Below are positions 23,307-31,588 of a stretch of DNA of 64,000 nucleotides, in pieces. Below the pieces are notes generated by a model. It did no database searches and was not told the DNA's origin. It saw only the letters and a list, made by a program, of their open reading frames with translations. This stretch comes from Streptomyces corallincola (GTDB lineage: Bacteria > Actinomycetota > Actinomycetes > Streptomycetales > Streptomycetaceae), in the NCBI RefSeq assembly GCF_019104725.1, contig NZ_JAHRXF010000024.1:1-64000 (forward strand), in the 5' to 3' direction. Numbering within the stretch: position 1 is the stretch's first letter; each line of letters starts with the position of its first letter. The position numbers were made by a program, and so were the translations under genes.

Positions 23307-25280
23307 ATGTCCCGCGGGCGTTCCCTCGGCCTCATGCCTCCCGACTGGCTGGCCCGTAATCTGCGGCCCGGCCGGGCGCGTTCGAGCCGACCCGCGATGA
23401 TGCGCTCGGCGGTGGCCATGTCGGTGCCGCTGGCGGCCGGATTCGCGCTCGGCATGCCCGGGTACGGAGCGCTCGCCTCCATCGGCGCGGTGTACGGCGT
23501 GCTGTGCGACACGGCCGACGCGTACCGGCTGCGCGTGATCACCATCGCCGTACCGCAGTTCGTCGGCGCGATCGGGATCGTGATCGGCTCCCTGGTACGG
23601 GACCAGGGGTGGACGGCGGTCGCGGTGATCACGGGTGTGGCGCTGGTGTCCGGGATGATCTCGACGGTCGGCGCGGTCTCGTCGGTCTCGGCGCTGCTCC
23701 TGCTGCTGAACACGATCATCGCCGCCGGGCTGCCGCTGCCCGGCCCCTGGTGGGCGGCCCCGGCGCTGATCACCGGCGGCGGGCTGCTCGTCCTCGCGCT
23801 CGCGCTGCTCGCGTGGCCGCTGCGCGCCGGGGTGCCCGAGCGGTCGTCGGTCGCGGCGGCCTACCGCACCGCCGCCGCCCTGCTCGCCGCCTGCGGGGAC
23901 GCCGCCCGCTACGAGACCGCGCGCCTCGACGTCACCGAGGCCCTGAACCACGCGTACGACGCCGTCCTCACCCACCGGGCCCGCCACCACGGCCGCAGCA
24001 ACGAACTGACCCGGCTGCTCGCCCGGTTGAACGCGCTCACCCCGATCCTGGAGGCGGCGCCCGCCGTCCATCTCGCGGGCCGCCCGCTGCCCCCGGAGGC
24101 GGCGGAGACGCTGCGGCGGCTCGCGGACGCGTTCGCGGCCGGCGGGCCGTCCGGCCCGCCGCCGGTCCTGCCGGTGCTGCCGCCGCCCGCCACGGAGACC
24201 GAACGGGCGGTGGACCGCGCGCTGCGGTACGCGGCGGAGGTGGTCGCGGCGCCGGACGCGGACCCGAGCGGGGTGGAGGACCGGCTGCTGGGCAGCCCGG
24301 TGCCGCCGGGGCCGCGGACGGCGCGCGCGGTGCGGGGGGCGGTGCTGTCGGCGCACTCGTGGCGGTACGGGCTCCGGCTCGCGCTGAGCATCGGCATCGC
24401 GCAGGCGCTGGTGTCGGTGGTCCCCCTGCCGCGTTCGTACTGGGTCGCGCTGACCGTGACGTTCGTCCTGAAGCCCGACTTCGGCTCGGTGTTCTCGCGG
24501 GCGCTGCTGCGGGCGCTGGGCACGGTCGCGGGGGTGGTGATCTCGGCGGCGGTGCTGGCGGCGGTGCCGCCCGGCTGGTGGACGGTGCTGGTGGTGTTCG
24601 CGCTGGCCCTGCTGATCCCGGTGCTGACACCGCGCGGCTACGCCTACCAGACGGCCGTCATCACACCGATCATCCTGGTGCTCTCCGACATCCTGAACCA
24701 CCAGGGCTTCAGCCTGCTGGTGCCCCGGCTGGTGGACTCGCTGATCGGCTGCGTGGTCGTCCTGATCGTCGGCTATCTGCTCTGGCCGGAGAGCTGGCGC
24801 ACCCGGGTCGGGGACCGGCTGGCGGGCGCGGTGTCGGACACGGCGGCGTACGTGGACTCGGCGTTCCGGCCCGGCACCGACCCGGCGGCCCGCGCGCGGA
24901 TGCGGCGCCGTCTGTACCGCGATCTGTCCACCGTCCGCGCCGAGTTCCAGCGGGCGCTGACCGAGCCGACGACGGTCGGGCGGCGGGCCGCCGCGTGGTG
25001 GCCGCTGGTCGTCGCGGTCGAACGGATCGTGGACGCGACGACCGCCGCGCGCGTCCACGTCCGGGACGGGGCTCCGCCCCCGGACCCCGCCGAGATCCGC
25101 CAGGTCTCCCTGCAACTGCGTGAACTGGCCGATTCCGTACGGCGGACGGACACCCCGGCGCCCGTCCGCACCCACCTCACCGGCCCGCCGGACAGCGTCC
25201 TGGAACCGGTACGCCAGGAGGTCGCCGCCGCCCGCGCCATCACCGGCCCGGCGGACCGGCCCCTCGTCCAGGGCCGCTAA
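23307..25280 (+). CDS. FUSC-family membrane protein (YccS/aromatic-acid exporter-like)
   Basis: 657-aa inner-membrane protein with two blocks of hydrophobic helices, about residues 30-170 (VAMSVPLAAGFALGMPGYGA, VITGVALVSGMISTVGAVSS) and 355-500 (LALSIGIAQALVSVVPLPRS, YWVALTVTFVLKPDFGSVFS, RALLRALGTVAGVVISAAVL). Each is followed by a soluble helical domain. The second block, with YWVALTVTFVLKPDFG then LGTVAG, is the FUSC signature of fusaric-acid/p-hydroxybenzoate efflux proteins and YccS. The probable role is export of aromatic acids or toxic metabolites, or envelope maintenance. The substrate is unknown. There is no ribosome-binding site; a CATAAT box 6 bases before the ATG sets the start. 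Confidence 0.85.
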   Translation: MSRGRSLGLMPPDWLARNLRPGRARSSRPAMMRSAVAMSVPLAAGFALGMPGYGALASIGAVYGVLCDTADAYRLRVITIAVPQFVGAIGIVIGSLVRDQGWTAVAVITGVALVSGMISTVGAVSSVSALLLLLNTIIAAGLPLPGPWWAAPALITGGGLLVLALALLAWPLRAGVPERSSVAAAYRTAAALLAACGDAARYETARLDVTEALNHAYDAVLTHRARHHGRSNELTRLLARLNALTPILEAAPAVHLAGRPLPPEAAETLRRLADAFAAGGPSGPPPVLPVLPPPATETERAVDRALRYAAEVVAAPDADPSGVEDRLLGSPVPPGPRTARAVRGAVLSAHSWRYGLRLALSIGIAQALVSVVPLPRSYWVALTVTFVLKPDFGSVFSRALLRALGTVAGVVISAAVLAAVPPGWWTVLVVFALALLIPVLTPRGYAYQTAVITPIILVLSDILNHQGFSLLVPRLVDSLIGCVVVLIVGYLLWPESWRTRVGDRLAGAVSDTAAYVDSAFRPGTDPAARARMRRRLYRDLSTVRAEFQRALTEPTTVGRRAAAWWPLVVAVERIVDATTAARVHVRDGAPPPDPAEIRQVSLQLRELADSVRRTDTPAPVRTHLTGPPDSVLEPVRQEVAAARAITGPADRPLVQGR

Positions 25281-25340
25281 CCTTACGTGTCCGTCCTGGC
25301 CAGGGATTGACGCCACCAACTCACGCGAAGGGTTGCGCAC

Positions 25341-26693
25341 ATGGGCATCCTCTCTCTCCTGCGGAACACGTTCGGCCGCTCCCGCAAGGGGCGAACAGCG
25401 GAGACAGAGGGTGCGGACCCCACCCCCCACCACCCCGTCTCCGCCACCACCCCGACCGACGACGAACGCGAGCACGAACTCGTCTCGGCGGCCTTCGACA
25501 ACATCACCATCCCGAAGCAGCCGCCTGCGGCGGAGCCCGAGCGGGTGGCCGTGGCCGAGCCCGAGCCGGTAGTCGTGGCCGAGCCCGAGCCGGTGGCCGT
25601 GGCCGAGCCGGTCGCGGAGAGGGTTGCCGAGCCGGAGCCCGAGGTGGCCGTCGAGCCGGAGCGGGAGCCCACGGCGGTAGTCGTACCCGAGCCGGAGGCG
25701 GTTGCCGAGCCGGAACCCGAGGCGGCCGTCGAGCCGGTGGCGGAACCGGAGCGGACCCCGGAGCCCGAGGCAACGGCGGAACCGGAGCCGACCCCGCAGC
25801 CCGAGCCGACCCCGGAACCGGAGCAGGCGGCGGTGGCCGCGCCCGAGGCGCTCACCGAGCCGGAGCAGACCGCCGACCGGCAGCCCGAGCCGACTCTGCC
25901 CTCGACCCCGGCCACCGAGCCCACGGTCGCCGTCGCCCCGCAGGCCCCGCAGGCCCCGGAGGGCGAAGCCCGGGCAGAGGAGAGGACCCCCGAGCCGGAA
26001 GCGGCGACCGCACCGCGGCCCCTCGCCCCCGCAACGCCCCTCACCACCCTGAAAAACCGCGCCCCCGCCCTCGCCCCCGCCTACAAGGCGGCCACCGCCA
26101 CCCTCAGGAAGAAGTCCCTCACCGGCACCCGGGCGAAGCTCTACCTCGTACTGGACCGCTCGGCCAGCATGCGCCCGTACTACAAGGACGCCTCCACCCA
26201 GATCCTCGCCGACCGGACCCTCGCCCTGGCCGCCCACCTGGACCGCGACCCGGAGGTCCACGTCGTCTTCTTCTCCACGGAGATCGACGGCACCACGGAC
26301 CTCACCCTCGCCAAGGACCACGGCACGCGGATCACGGACACCCACGCGACCCTGGGCCGCATGGGCCGTACGAGCTACCACACGGCGGTGGAGGCGGTCC
26401 TGAAGCACTACGACGCCGAGCACGCCCCCGGCACCCGTGCCCTGGTGGTCTTCCAGACCGACGGCGCCCCGGACGCGAAGATCCCCGCGACCCAGGCCCT
26501 GACGGACGCGGCGAAGACCCACCCGGACGTCTTCTTCTCCTTCGTCGCGTTCGGCGAGCACGACACCAAGGCGTTCGACTACCTCCGCAGGCTCAAGGCG
26601 GAGAACGCGTCCTTCTTCCACGCGGGCCCGGCCCCGAGCGAGCTGACGGACACGGAGCTGTACGCGGGCGTACTGGCGAACTGGCGCCCGTAG
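25341..26693 (+). CDS. VWA-domain protein with Pro/Glu-rich spacer (TerF-like)
   Basis: 450-aa cytoplasmic protein. Residues 1-60 are a conserved head (MGILSLLRNTFGRSRKG). About 60-225 is a low-complexity spacer of (Val/Ala/Thr)-Ala/Pro-Glu-Pro-Glu units. Residues 240-450 form a von Willebrand A domain with MIDAS residues in YLVLDRSASMRPYYKD (D-x-S-x-S), the Thr in GRTSYHTAVEAV and Asp in VVFQTDGAPDAK. Similar VWA domains occur in TerF/TerY proteins of tellurite-resistance (ter) clusters, which act as metal-dependent protein-binding modules. No ter genes adjoin it here. A large hairpin follows the stop. Confidence 0.82.
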   Translation: MGILSLLRNTFGRSRKGRTAETEGADPTPHHPVSATTPTDDEREHELVSAAFDNITIPKQPPAAEPERVAVAEPEPVVVAEPEPVAVAEPVAERVAEPEPEVAVEPEREPTAVVVPEPEAVAEPEPEAAVEPVAEPERTPEPEATAEPEPTPQPEPTPEPEQAAVAAPEALTEPEQTADRQPEPTLPSTPATEPTVAVAPQAPQAPEGEARAEERTPEPEAATAPRPLAPATPLTTLKNRAPALAPAYKAATATLRKKSLTGTRAKLYLVLDRSASMRPYYKDASTQILADRTLALAAHLDRDPEVHVVFFSTEIDGTTDLTLAKDHGTRITDTHATLGRMGRTSYHTAVEAVLKHYDAEHAPGTRALVVFQTDGAPDAKIPATQALTDAAKTHPDVFFSFVAFGEHDTKAFDYLRRLKAENASFFHAGPAPSELTDTELYAGVLANWRP

Positions 26694-26726
26694 CGCCGTA
26701 GAACCGGTCGAGCCCCGGAGGAACGC

Positions 26727-26787
26727 GACGGCGGCCGGGGCGTCCGCTTCCCACCCCTCAGAACGGGAAGCGGTCGCCCCGGCCGTC
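26727..26787. terminator. Long hairpin downstream of VWA gene
   Basis: GACGGCGGCCGGGGCG...CCGCTTCCC pairs with GGGAAGCGG...CGCCCCGGCCGTC, with one bulged base on one arm and a 12-base loop. It separates the VWA gene from metG. Confidence 0.65.
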
Positions 26788-26839
26788 TCCGTTACCATTT
26801 CAAGGTTCGTCAAACAACCCGACCTGGGAGCAGCCCCCG

Positions 26840-28555
26840 ATGGCTCGACACCTCATCACCAGCGCCCTTCCGTACATCAACGGGATCAAGCACCTGGGCA
26901 ACATGGTGGGGTCCATGCTCCCGGCGGACGTGTACTCCCGGTACCTCCGCCAGCGCGGCCACGACGTCCTCTACATCTGCGCCACCGACGAGCACGGCAC
27001 CCCCGCCGAGCTGGCCGCGAAGGAGCAGGGCCTGCCGGTGGCGGAGTTCTGCGCGCAGGCGCACGACGCGCAGAAGGCGGTGTACGACGGGTTCGCGCTG
27101 GCCTTCGACTACTTCGGCCGCAGCTCCAGTGCGCAGAACGTCGAGATCACCCAGCACTTCGCGCGCCGCCTGCACGAGAACGGGTTCATCGAGGAGCGCG
27201 CGATCCGGCAGGTGTACTCGCCCGCCGACGAGCGTTTCCTGCCGGACCGCTACGTGGAGGGCACCTGCCCGCACTGCGGCTACGACAAGGCGCGCGGCGA
27301 CCAGTGCGAGAACTGCACCCGTGTCCTGGACCCCACCGACCTGATCGACCCGCGCTCGGCGATCTCGGGCTCGACGGAGCTGGAGGTCCGCGAGACCAAG
27401 CACCTGTTCCTGCTCCAGTCGAAGCTCCAGCACGAGGTCGAGGCGTGGGTGGCCCGGCACGAGGAGGACTGGCCGCAGCTGGCCTCCTCCATCGCCCGCA
27501 AGTGGCTGACCGAGGGTCTGCACGACCGCGCGATCACCCGTGACCTGGACTGGGGCGTGCCGGTCCCGGCCGACACCTGGCCGGAGCTGGCCGCCGAGGG
27601 CAAGGTCTTCTACGTCTGGTTCGACGCCCCGATCGAGTACATCGGCGCGACGAAGGAGTGGGCCGACCTGGAGCCGGAGGGCCGCGACTGGAAGGCGTGG
27701 TGGTACGAGGCGGACGCGGACGTGCGCTACACCCAGTTCATGGCGAAGGACAACGTCCCGTTCCACACGGTGATGTTCCCGGCGACCGAGCTGGGCGTGC
27801 GGGAGCCGTGGAAGAAGGTCGATTACGTCAAGGCGTTCAACTGGCTGACGTACTACGGCGGCAAGTTCTCCACCTCGCAGAAGCGGGGCGTCTTCACCGA
27901 CCAGGCGCTGTCCATCCTGCCCGCCGACTACTGGCGGTACTTCCTGGTCGCCAACGCCCCCGAGTCTGACGACACGTCGTTCACCTGGGAGCACTTCACG
28001 GCGACGGTGAACAAGGACCTCGCGGACACCCTGGGCAACTTCGTCAACCGGGTGCTGTCGTTCTCCCGCAAGCGCTTCGGCGACGAGGTCCCGGCGGGCG
28101 GCGAGCCCGGCGCGGCGGAGACCCGCCTCGGGGAGGAGATCGCGGCGCTGCTCGCGGAGTACGAGACCCACATGGAGACCCTCCAGTTCCGCAAGGCCGC
28201 CGCCGCCCTGCGCGCCCTGTGGTCGGCCGGAAACTCCTACCTGGAGGAGAAGGCCCCCTGGCTGGAGATCAAGACCGACAAGGACGGCGCGGCCCTCACC
28301 CTCCGCACCGCGATGAACCTCATCCACCTCTACGCGGTCGTCTCCGAACCCCTCATCCCGAACGCGGCGGCAGCGATGCGCGCCGCCTTCACCCTCCCGG
28401 CCGACACCGCCACCTGGACCACCCCGGCCGAGGCCAACTCCCTCACCACCCTCCCCCCCGGCACCCCCTTCACCGTCCCCCCGGTCCTCTTCGCCAAGCT
28501 CACCGAAGAAGACCTGGAAACCTACAAGTCCCGCTTCGGCGGCCAGGACGCGTAA
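26840..28555 (+). CDS. metG: Methionyl-tRNA synthetase
   Basis: 571-aa class I aminoacyl-tRNA synthetase that charges tRNA-Met with methionine, in the cytoplasm. The HIGH-equivalent is in SALPYINGIKHLGNMVGS (HLGN). The zinc knuckle insertion has two CxxC pairs (GTCPHCGYDKARGDQCENC). The KMSKS-equivalent is GGKFSTSQKRGVF, the KFSxS variant normal for this MetG subtype. An anticodon-binding helical domain follows (VNKDLADTLGNFVNRVLSFS). It has no C-terminal tRNA-binding EMAP domain, typical of this shorter type. ATG 26840 has GGGAG upstream. It is a single-gene transcription unit bounded by hairpins at 26727-26787 and 28578-28607. Confidence 0.97.
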   Translation: MARHLITSALPYINGIKHLGNMVGSMLPADVYSRYLRQRGHDVLYICATDEHGTPAELAAKEQGLPVAEFCAQAHDAQKAVYDGFALAFDYFGRSSSAQNVEITQHFARRLHENGFIEERAIRQVYSPADERFLPDRYVEGTCPHCGYDKARGDQCENCTRVLDPTDLIDPRSAISGSTELEVRETKHLFLLQSKLQHEVEAWVARHEEDWPQLASSIARKWLTEGLHDRAITRDLDWGVPVPADTWPELAAEGKVFYVWFDAPIEYIGATKEWADLEPEGRDWKAWWYEADADVRYTQFMAKDNVPFHTVMFPATELGVREPWKKVDYVKAFNWLTYYGGKFSTSQKRGVFTDQALSILPADYWRYFLVANAPESDDTSFTWEHFTATVNKDLADTLGNFVNRVLSFSRKRFGDEVPAGGEPGAAETRLGEEIAALLAEYETHMETLQFRKAAAALRALWSAGNSYLEEKAPWLEIKTDKDGAALTLRTAMNLIHLYAVVSEPLIPNAAAAMRAAFTLPADTATWTTPAEANSLTTLPPGTPFTVPPVLFAKLTEEDLETYKSRFGGQDA

Positions 28556-28577
28556 CCCCTGCCCCACCCGTCACAAA

Positions 28578-28607
28578 CAGCCCGGCCGACCCGTTCCGGC
28601 CGGGCTG
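28578..28607 (+). terminator. metG terminator
   Basis: CAGCCCGGCCG and CGGCCGGGCTG form a perfect 11-bp stem 23 bases after the metG stop. Confidence 0.7.
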
Positions 28608-28678
28608 CGAACGTTTCTGCACCACCCGAACGGGTGACCGCACGCCCGTTCCCCGTATGCCACGCCGAACAGCGCTCC

Positions 28679-28684
28679 TAGCTT
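28679..28684 (+). promoter_or_regulatory. -10 box of leaderless promoter
   Basis: TAGCTT is followed by 6 bases and ATG 28691, which has no ribosome-binding site. A leaderless mRNA is predicted for the Rpn-like gene. Confidence 0.5.
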
Positions 28685-28690
28685 GCGCTC

Positions 28691-29602
28691 ATGGTCACCT
28701 CAGCCCACGAGGGCATGCACCGGATCTTCGAGGAGCGCCCCGAGATCCTGACGCCCGTCTTCGGCGCGCTCGGCATCGAGTTACCGGAGAAGACGGCCAC
28801 CTACGCCGTCACCTCGGACGTCACCGAGACCCGCCCGCTCGTCCGGCACGTGGACACCGTCCTGCGCATCGAACCCTCCGACGGCGACGGCTTCCTGCTG
28901 GCCGTCGAGGCCCAGGAACGCCGGGACCCGAAGAAGGCGGCGAGCTGGGCGTACTACGTCGCGCATCTCCAGTCGAAGTACGGCCTGCCGGTCCTGCTGC
29001 TCGTCGTCTGCCGGGACCGGGCCACCGCCAAGTGGGCCACGGGCCCCTTCGACTGCGGAGCGCGCGGCTGGACCGCGCAGCGCACCACACCGCTCGTCGT
29101 CGGCCCGGACAACCTGCCGCCGATCACCGACCCGCGAACGGCGGCCGAGAAGCCCGCCATGACCGCGTTCTCCGCGCTGGCGCACGCCAACAGCCCGGCG
29201 GGGGACGCCATACTGGACGCGCTGGGACGAGCCCTCGTACACCTCGGCCCCGACGCGGCCCGCTACTTCGGCCAGTTCATGGACACCGCGCTGGGGCAGA
29301 CCCCGGCGGGAGAAAAATGGAGGGACATCGTGGGGTTCGTCAACTACTTCCCCGGTCGGGGCACCGTCATCGAGAGGGCGTACCTCGACGGGGTGGCCGA
29401 AGGTGAGGCCAAGGGTGAGGCCAAGGGTGTGCTGGCCGTGCTGGGGGTGCGCGGGGTTGTGGTCTCCGAGGCCGCGCGTGCCCGTATCACCGAGTGCAAC
29501 GACATCGCCCGCATGAACCGCTGGCTCGCGCTGGCCGCCACGGTCGAGCGGGCCGAGGACCTCTTCGCCGACGACGAGGACGCCGAAGGCAGCGCCTCCT
29601 GA
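28691..29602 (+). CDS. Rpn/PD-(D/E)XK nuclease-like protein with a TTA codon
   Basis: 303-aa cytoplasmic protein. A PD-(D/E)XK-type core can be read in RHVDTVLRIEPSDGDG then FLLAVEAQERRDPKKAASWA (Asp, then Glu-x-Gln), followed by YVAHLQSKYGLPVLLLVVCR, as in the YhgA/Rpn recombination-promoting nuclease group and related Streptomyces proteins. The C-terminus is helical with a GEAKGEAKG repeat. Leu31 is encoded by TTA (28781-28783). In Streptomyces this codon makes translation depend on the bldA tRNA, so expression is probably tied to later growth. The gene has its own TAGCTT promoter box and a strong hairpin at the end. It is inserted between metG and aspS and could be a mobile, poorly conserved gene. 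Confidence 0.75.
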   Translation: MVTSAHEGMHRIFEERPEILTPVFGALGIELPEKTATYAVTSDVTETRPLVRHVDTVLRIEPSDGDGFLLAVEAQERRDPKKAASWAYYVAHLQSKYGLPVLLLVVCRDRATAKWATGPFDCGARGWTAQRTTPLVVGPDNLPPITDPRTAAEKPAMTAFSALAHANSPAGDAILDALGRALVHLGPDAARYFGQFMDTALGQTPAGEKWRDIVGFVNYFPGRGTVIERAYLDGVAEGEAKGEAKGVLAVLGVRGVVVSEAARARITECNDIARMNRWLALAATVERAEDLFADDEDAEGSAS

Positions 29603-29618
29603 CGACCGGCGCCCGTAC

Positions 29619-29656
29619 GAGAGGGCCCGGACCGCAGACGCGGTCCGGGCCCTCTC
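29619..29656. terminator. Perfect 16-bp hairpin between convergent genes
   Basis: GAGAGGGCCCGGACCG and CGGTCCGGGCCCTCTC with a 6-base loop serve the converging Rpn-like gene and aspS. Confidence 0.8.
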
Positions 29657-29668
29657 GGTTGCTGCGGG

Positions 29669-31432
29669 TTACTTCGGCTGGGGCTTGCGGATGGTGAGGT
29701 GGAGTTCGCGGAGGCGGGACTCGTCCAGCTCGGTGGGGGCGCCCATCATGAGGTCCTGGGCGTTGCCGTTGAGGGGGAAGGAGATGGTCTCGCGGATGTT
29801 GGGCTCGTCGGCGAGGAGCATGACGATGCGGTCCACGCCGGGGGCGATGCCGCCGTGCGGGGGGGCGCCGAAGCGGAAGGCGCGGAGCATGCCGGCGAAC
29901 TTGTCCTCGACGGTGTCGCGGTCGTAACCGGCGATCTCGAACGCCTTGAGCATGATGTCCGGCTCGTGGTTCCGGATGGCGCCGGAGGACAGCTCGACGC
30001 CGTTGCAGACGATGTCGTACTGCCAGCCGAGGATGTCCAGCGGGTCCTGGGCCTCCAGCGCCTCAAGACCGCCCTGCGGCATGGAGAACGGGTTGTGCGA
30101 GAAGTCGATCGCGCCCGTCTCCTCGTCCTTCTCGTACATCGGGAAGTCCACGATCCAGCAGAACCGGAACACGCCCTCCTCGAAGTGCCCGGCGCGCTTG
30201 GCGGCCTCGACCCGGACGGCGCCCATGATCTTGGAGACCTCGTCGTACTCGCCCGCGCCGAAGAACACCGCGTGCCCGGCGGCCAGCGAGAGCCGCTTGG
30301 TCAGCTCGGCGACGTTCTCCTCGGTGAGGAACTTGGCGATCGGGCCGCTCAGCGCGCCGTCCTCGCCGACCCGCACCCAGGCCAGACCCTTGGCGCCCTG
30401 CTCGACGGCGTACTCACCGAGCTGGTCGAAGAACTTGCGGGGCTGCCCGGCGACGTCCGGCACGGCCAGCGCGCGCACGTGCTTGCCCGCGAACGCCTTG
30501 AACTCCGAGCCCGCGAAGACGTCGGAGATGTCCACCAGCTCCAGCTTGGCCCGCAGGTCCGGCTTGTCGGAGCCGTACTTCAGCATCGCCTCGCGGAACG
30601 GGATGCGCGGGAACGGGCTGGTGACCGGACGGCCACCGCCGAACTCCTCGAACAGCTCCGTCATCAGCTTCTCGATCGGCTGGAAGACGTCCTCCTGCTC
30701 GACGAACGACATCTCCACGTCGAGCTGGTAGAACTCGCCCGGCGAGCGGTCCGCGCGGGCGTCCTCGTCCCGGAAGCAGGGCGCGATCTGGAAGTACCGG
30801 TCGAACCCGGAGATCATCAGCAGCTGCTTGAACTGCTGCGGCGCCTGCGGCAGTGCGTAGAAGCGGCCCGCATGCACCCGCGAGGGGACCACGTAGTCGC
30901 GGGCGCCCTCGGGCGAGGTGGCGGACAGGATCGGCGTCGCCATCTCGTTGAAGCCCATCGCGACCATCTTCTGCCGCATCGCGGCGATGACCGCCGAGCG
31001 CAGCATGATGTTGCGGTGCATCCGCTCCCGGCGCAGGTCGAGGAAGCGGTACTCCAGACGCCGCTCCTCGTTGACCCCGTCCTCGGTGTTGATCGTGAAC
31101 GGCAGCGGCGCGGCGGCGCCCAGCAGCTCGGCCTCGGCCACCTCGACCTCCACCTCACCGGTGGGCAGGTCGGGGTTCACGTTCTCGGTGCCACGGGAGA
31201 CGACGCGGCCGTCGATCCGGACCGTGGACTCCTTGGAGATCCCGTCCAGGGCCTCGTACGCGGGGGTGCCGGGACGCGCCACGAGCTGCGTGATGCCGTA
31301 GTGGTCGCGCAGATCGATGAAGAGGATGCCACCCAGGTCGCGCCGATTGTGCAGCCAGCCGCTCAGCCGGACGTCGGTGCCGACGTCAGAGGCGCGGAGC
31401 TGGCCGCAGGTGTGGGACCTGTACCGATGCAT
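29669..31432 (-). CDS. aspS: Aspartyl-tRNA synthetase (bacterial type)
   Basis: 587-aa class IIb synthetase, starting at ATG 31432 (MHRYRSHTCGQLRASDVG). The N-terminal OB-fold anticodon-binding domain is VRLSGWLHNRRDLGGILFID. Class II motif 2 lies in FDRYFQIAPCFRDEDARADR, with SPGEFYQLDVEMSF. The GAD insertion (about 300-410) marks the long bacterial form, and motif 3 is GIAPGVDRIVMLLADEPNIR. It attaches Asp to tRNA-Asp. Because many actinobacteria make Asn-tRNA through the GatCAB route, the enzyme may also charge tRNA-Asn, which the sequence alone does not settle. It is a single gene with its own terminator. Confidence 0.97.
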   Translation of the reverse strand: MHRYRSHTCGQLRASDVGTDVRLSGWLHNRRDLGGILFIDLRDHYGITQLVARPGTPAYEALDGISKESTVRIDGRVVSRGTENVNPDLPTGEVEVEVAEAELLGAAAPLPFTINTEDGVNEERRLEYRFLDLRRERMHRNIMLRSAVIAAMRQKMVAMGFNEMATPILSATSPEGARDYVVPSRVHAGRFYALPQAPQQFKQLLMISGFDRYFQIAPCFRDEDARADRSPGEFYQLDVEMSFVEQEDVFQPIEKLMTELFEEFGGGRPVTSPFPRIPFREAMLKYGSDKPDLRAKLELVDISDVFAGSEFKAFAGKHVRALAVPDVAGQPRKFFDQLGEYAVEQGAKGLAWVRVGEDGALSGPIAKFLTEENVAELTKRLSLAAGHAVFFGAGEYDEVSKIMGAVRVEAAKRAGHFEEGVFRFCWIVDFPMYEKDEETGAIDFSHNPFSMPQGGLEALEAQDPLDILGWQYDIVCNGVELSSGAIRNHEPDIMLKAFEIAGYDRDTVEDKFAGMLRAFRFGAPPHGGIAPGVDRIVMLLADEPNIRETISFPLNGNAQDLMMGAPTELDESRLRELHLTIRKPQPK

Positions 31433-31576
31433 CGTCGTTCAGCGTCCTTCTGGTTGTGATGACCTGTGGGTGACCCGGTGCTCTCACCGGACCCGTCAAG
31501 GGTACCGGGCACGGAAAGAGGGGCCGACGGGCGGCGAACGGCCGGTCAACGGTGGCAGGCTCCGGGCAGATCTTCT

Positions 31577-31582
31577 TAAAGT
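31577..31582 (+). promoter_or_regulatory. -10 box of leaderless promoter
   Basis: TAAAGT, 6 bases before ATG 31589, fits the leaderless pattern seen elsewhere in the window. Confidence 0.5.
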
Positions 31583-31588
31583 GGGGCA

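Noticed and set aside
25540..26015. A DNA tandem repeat of regulatory interest in the VWA gene
   Set aside because: The repeat follows the codon frame (GAGCCGGAG-type units) and is explained by the Pro/Glu-rich coding spacer.
22974..26813. A 1279-codon open frame on the minus strand
   Set aside because: It lies opposite a membrane-protein gene, the FUSC gene and the VWA gene. It is Arg/Gly/His-rich with no domain, and long antisense frames are expected at this GC content.
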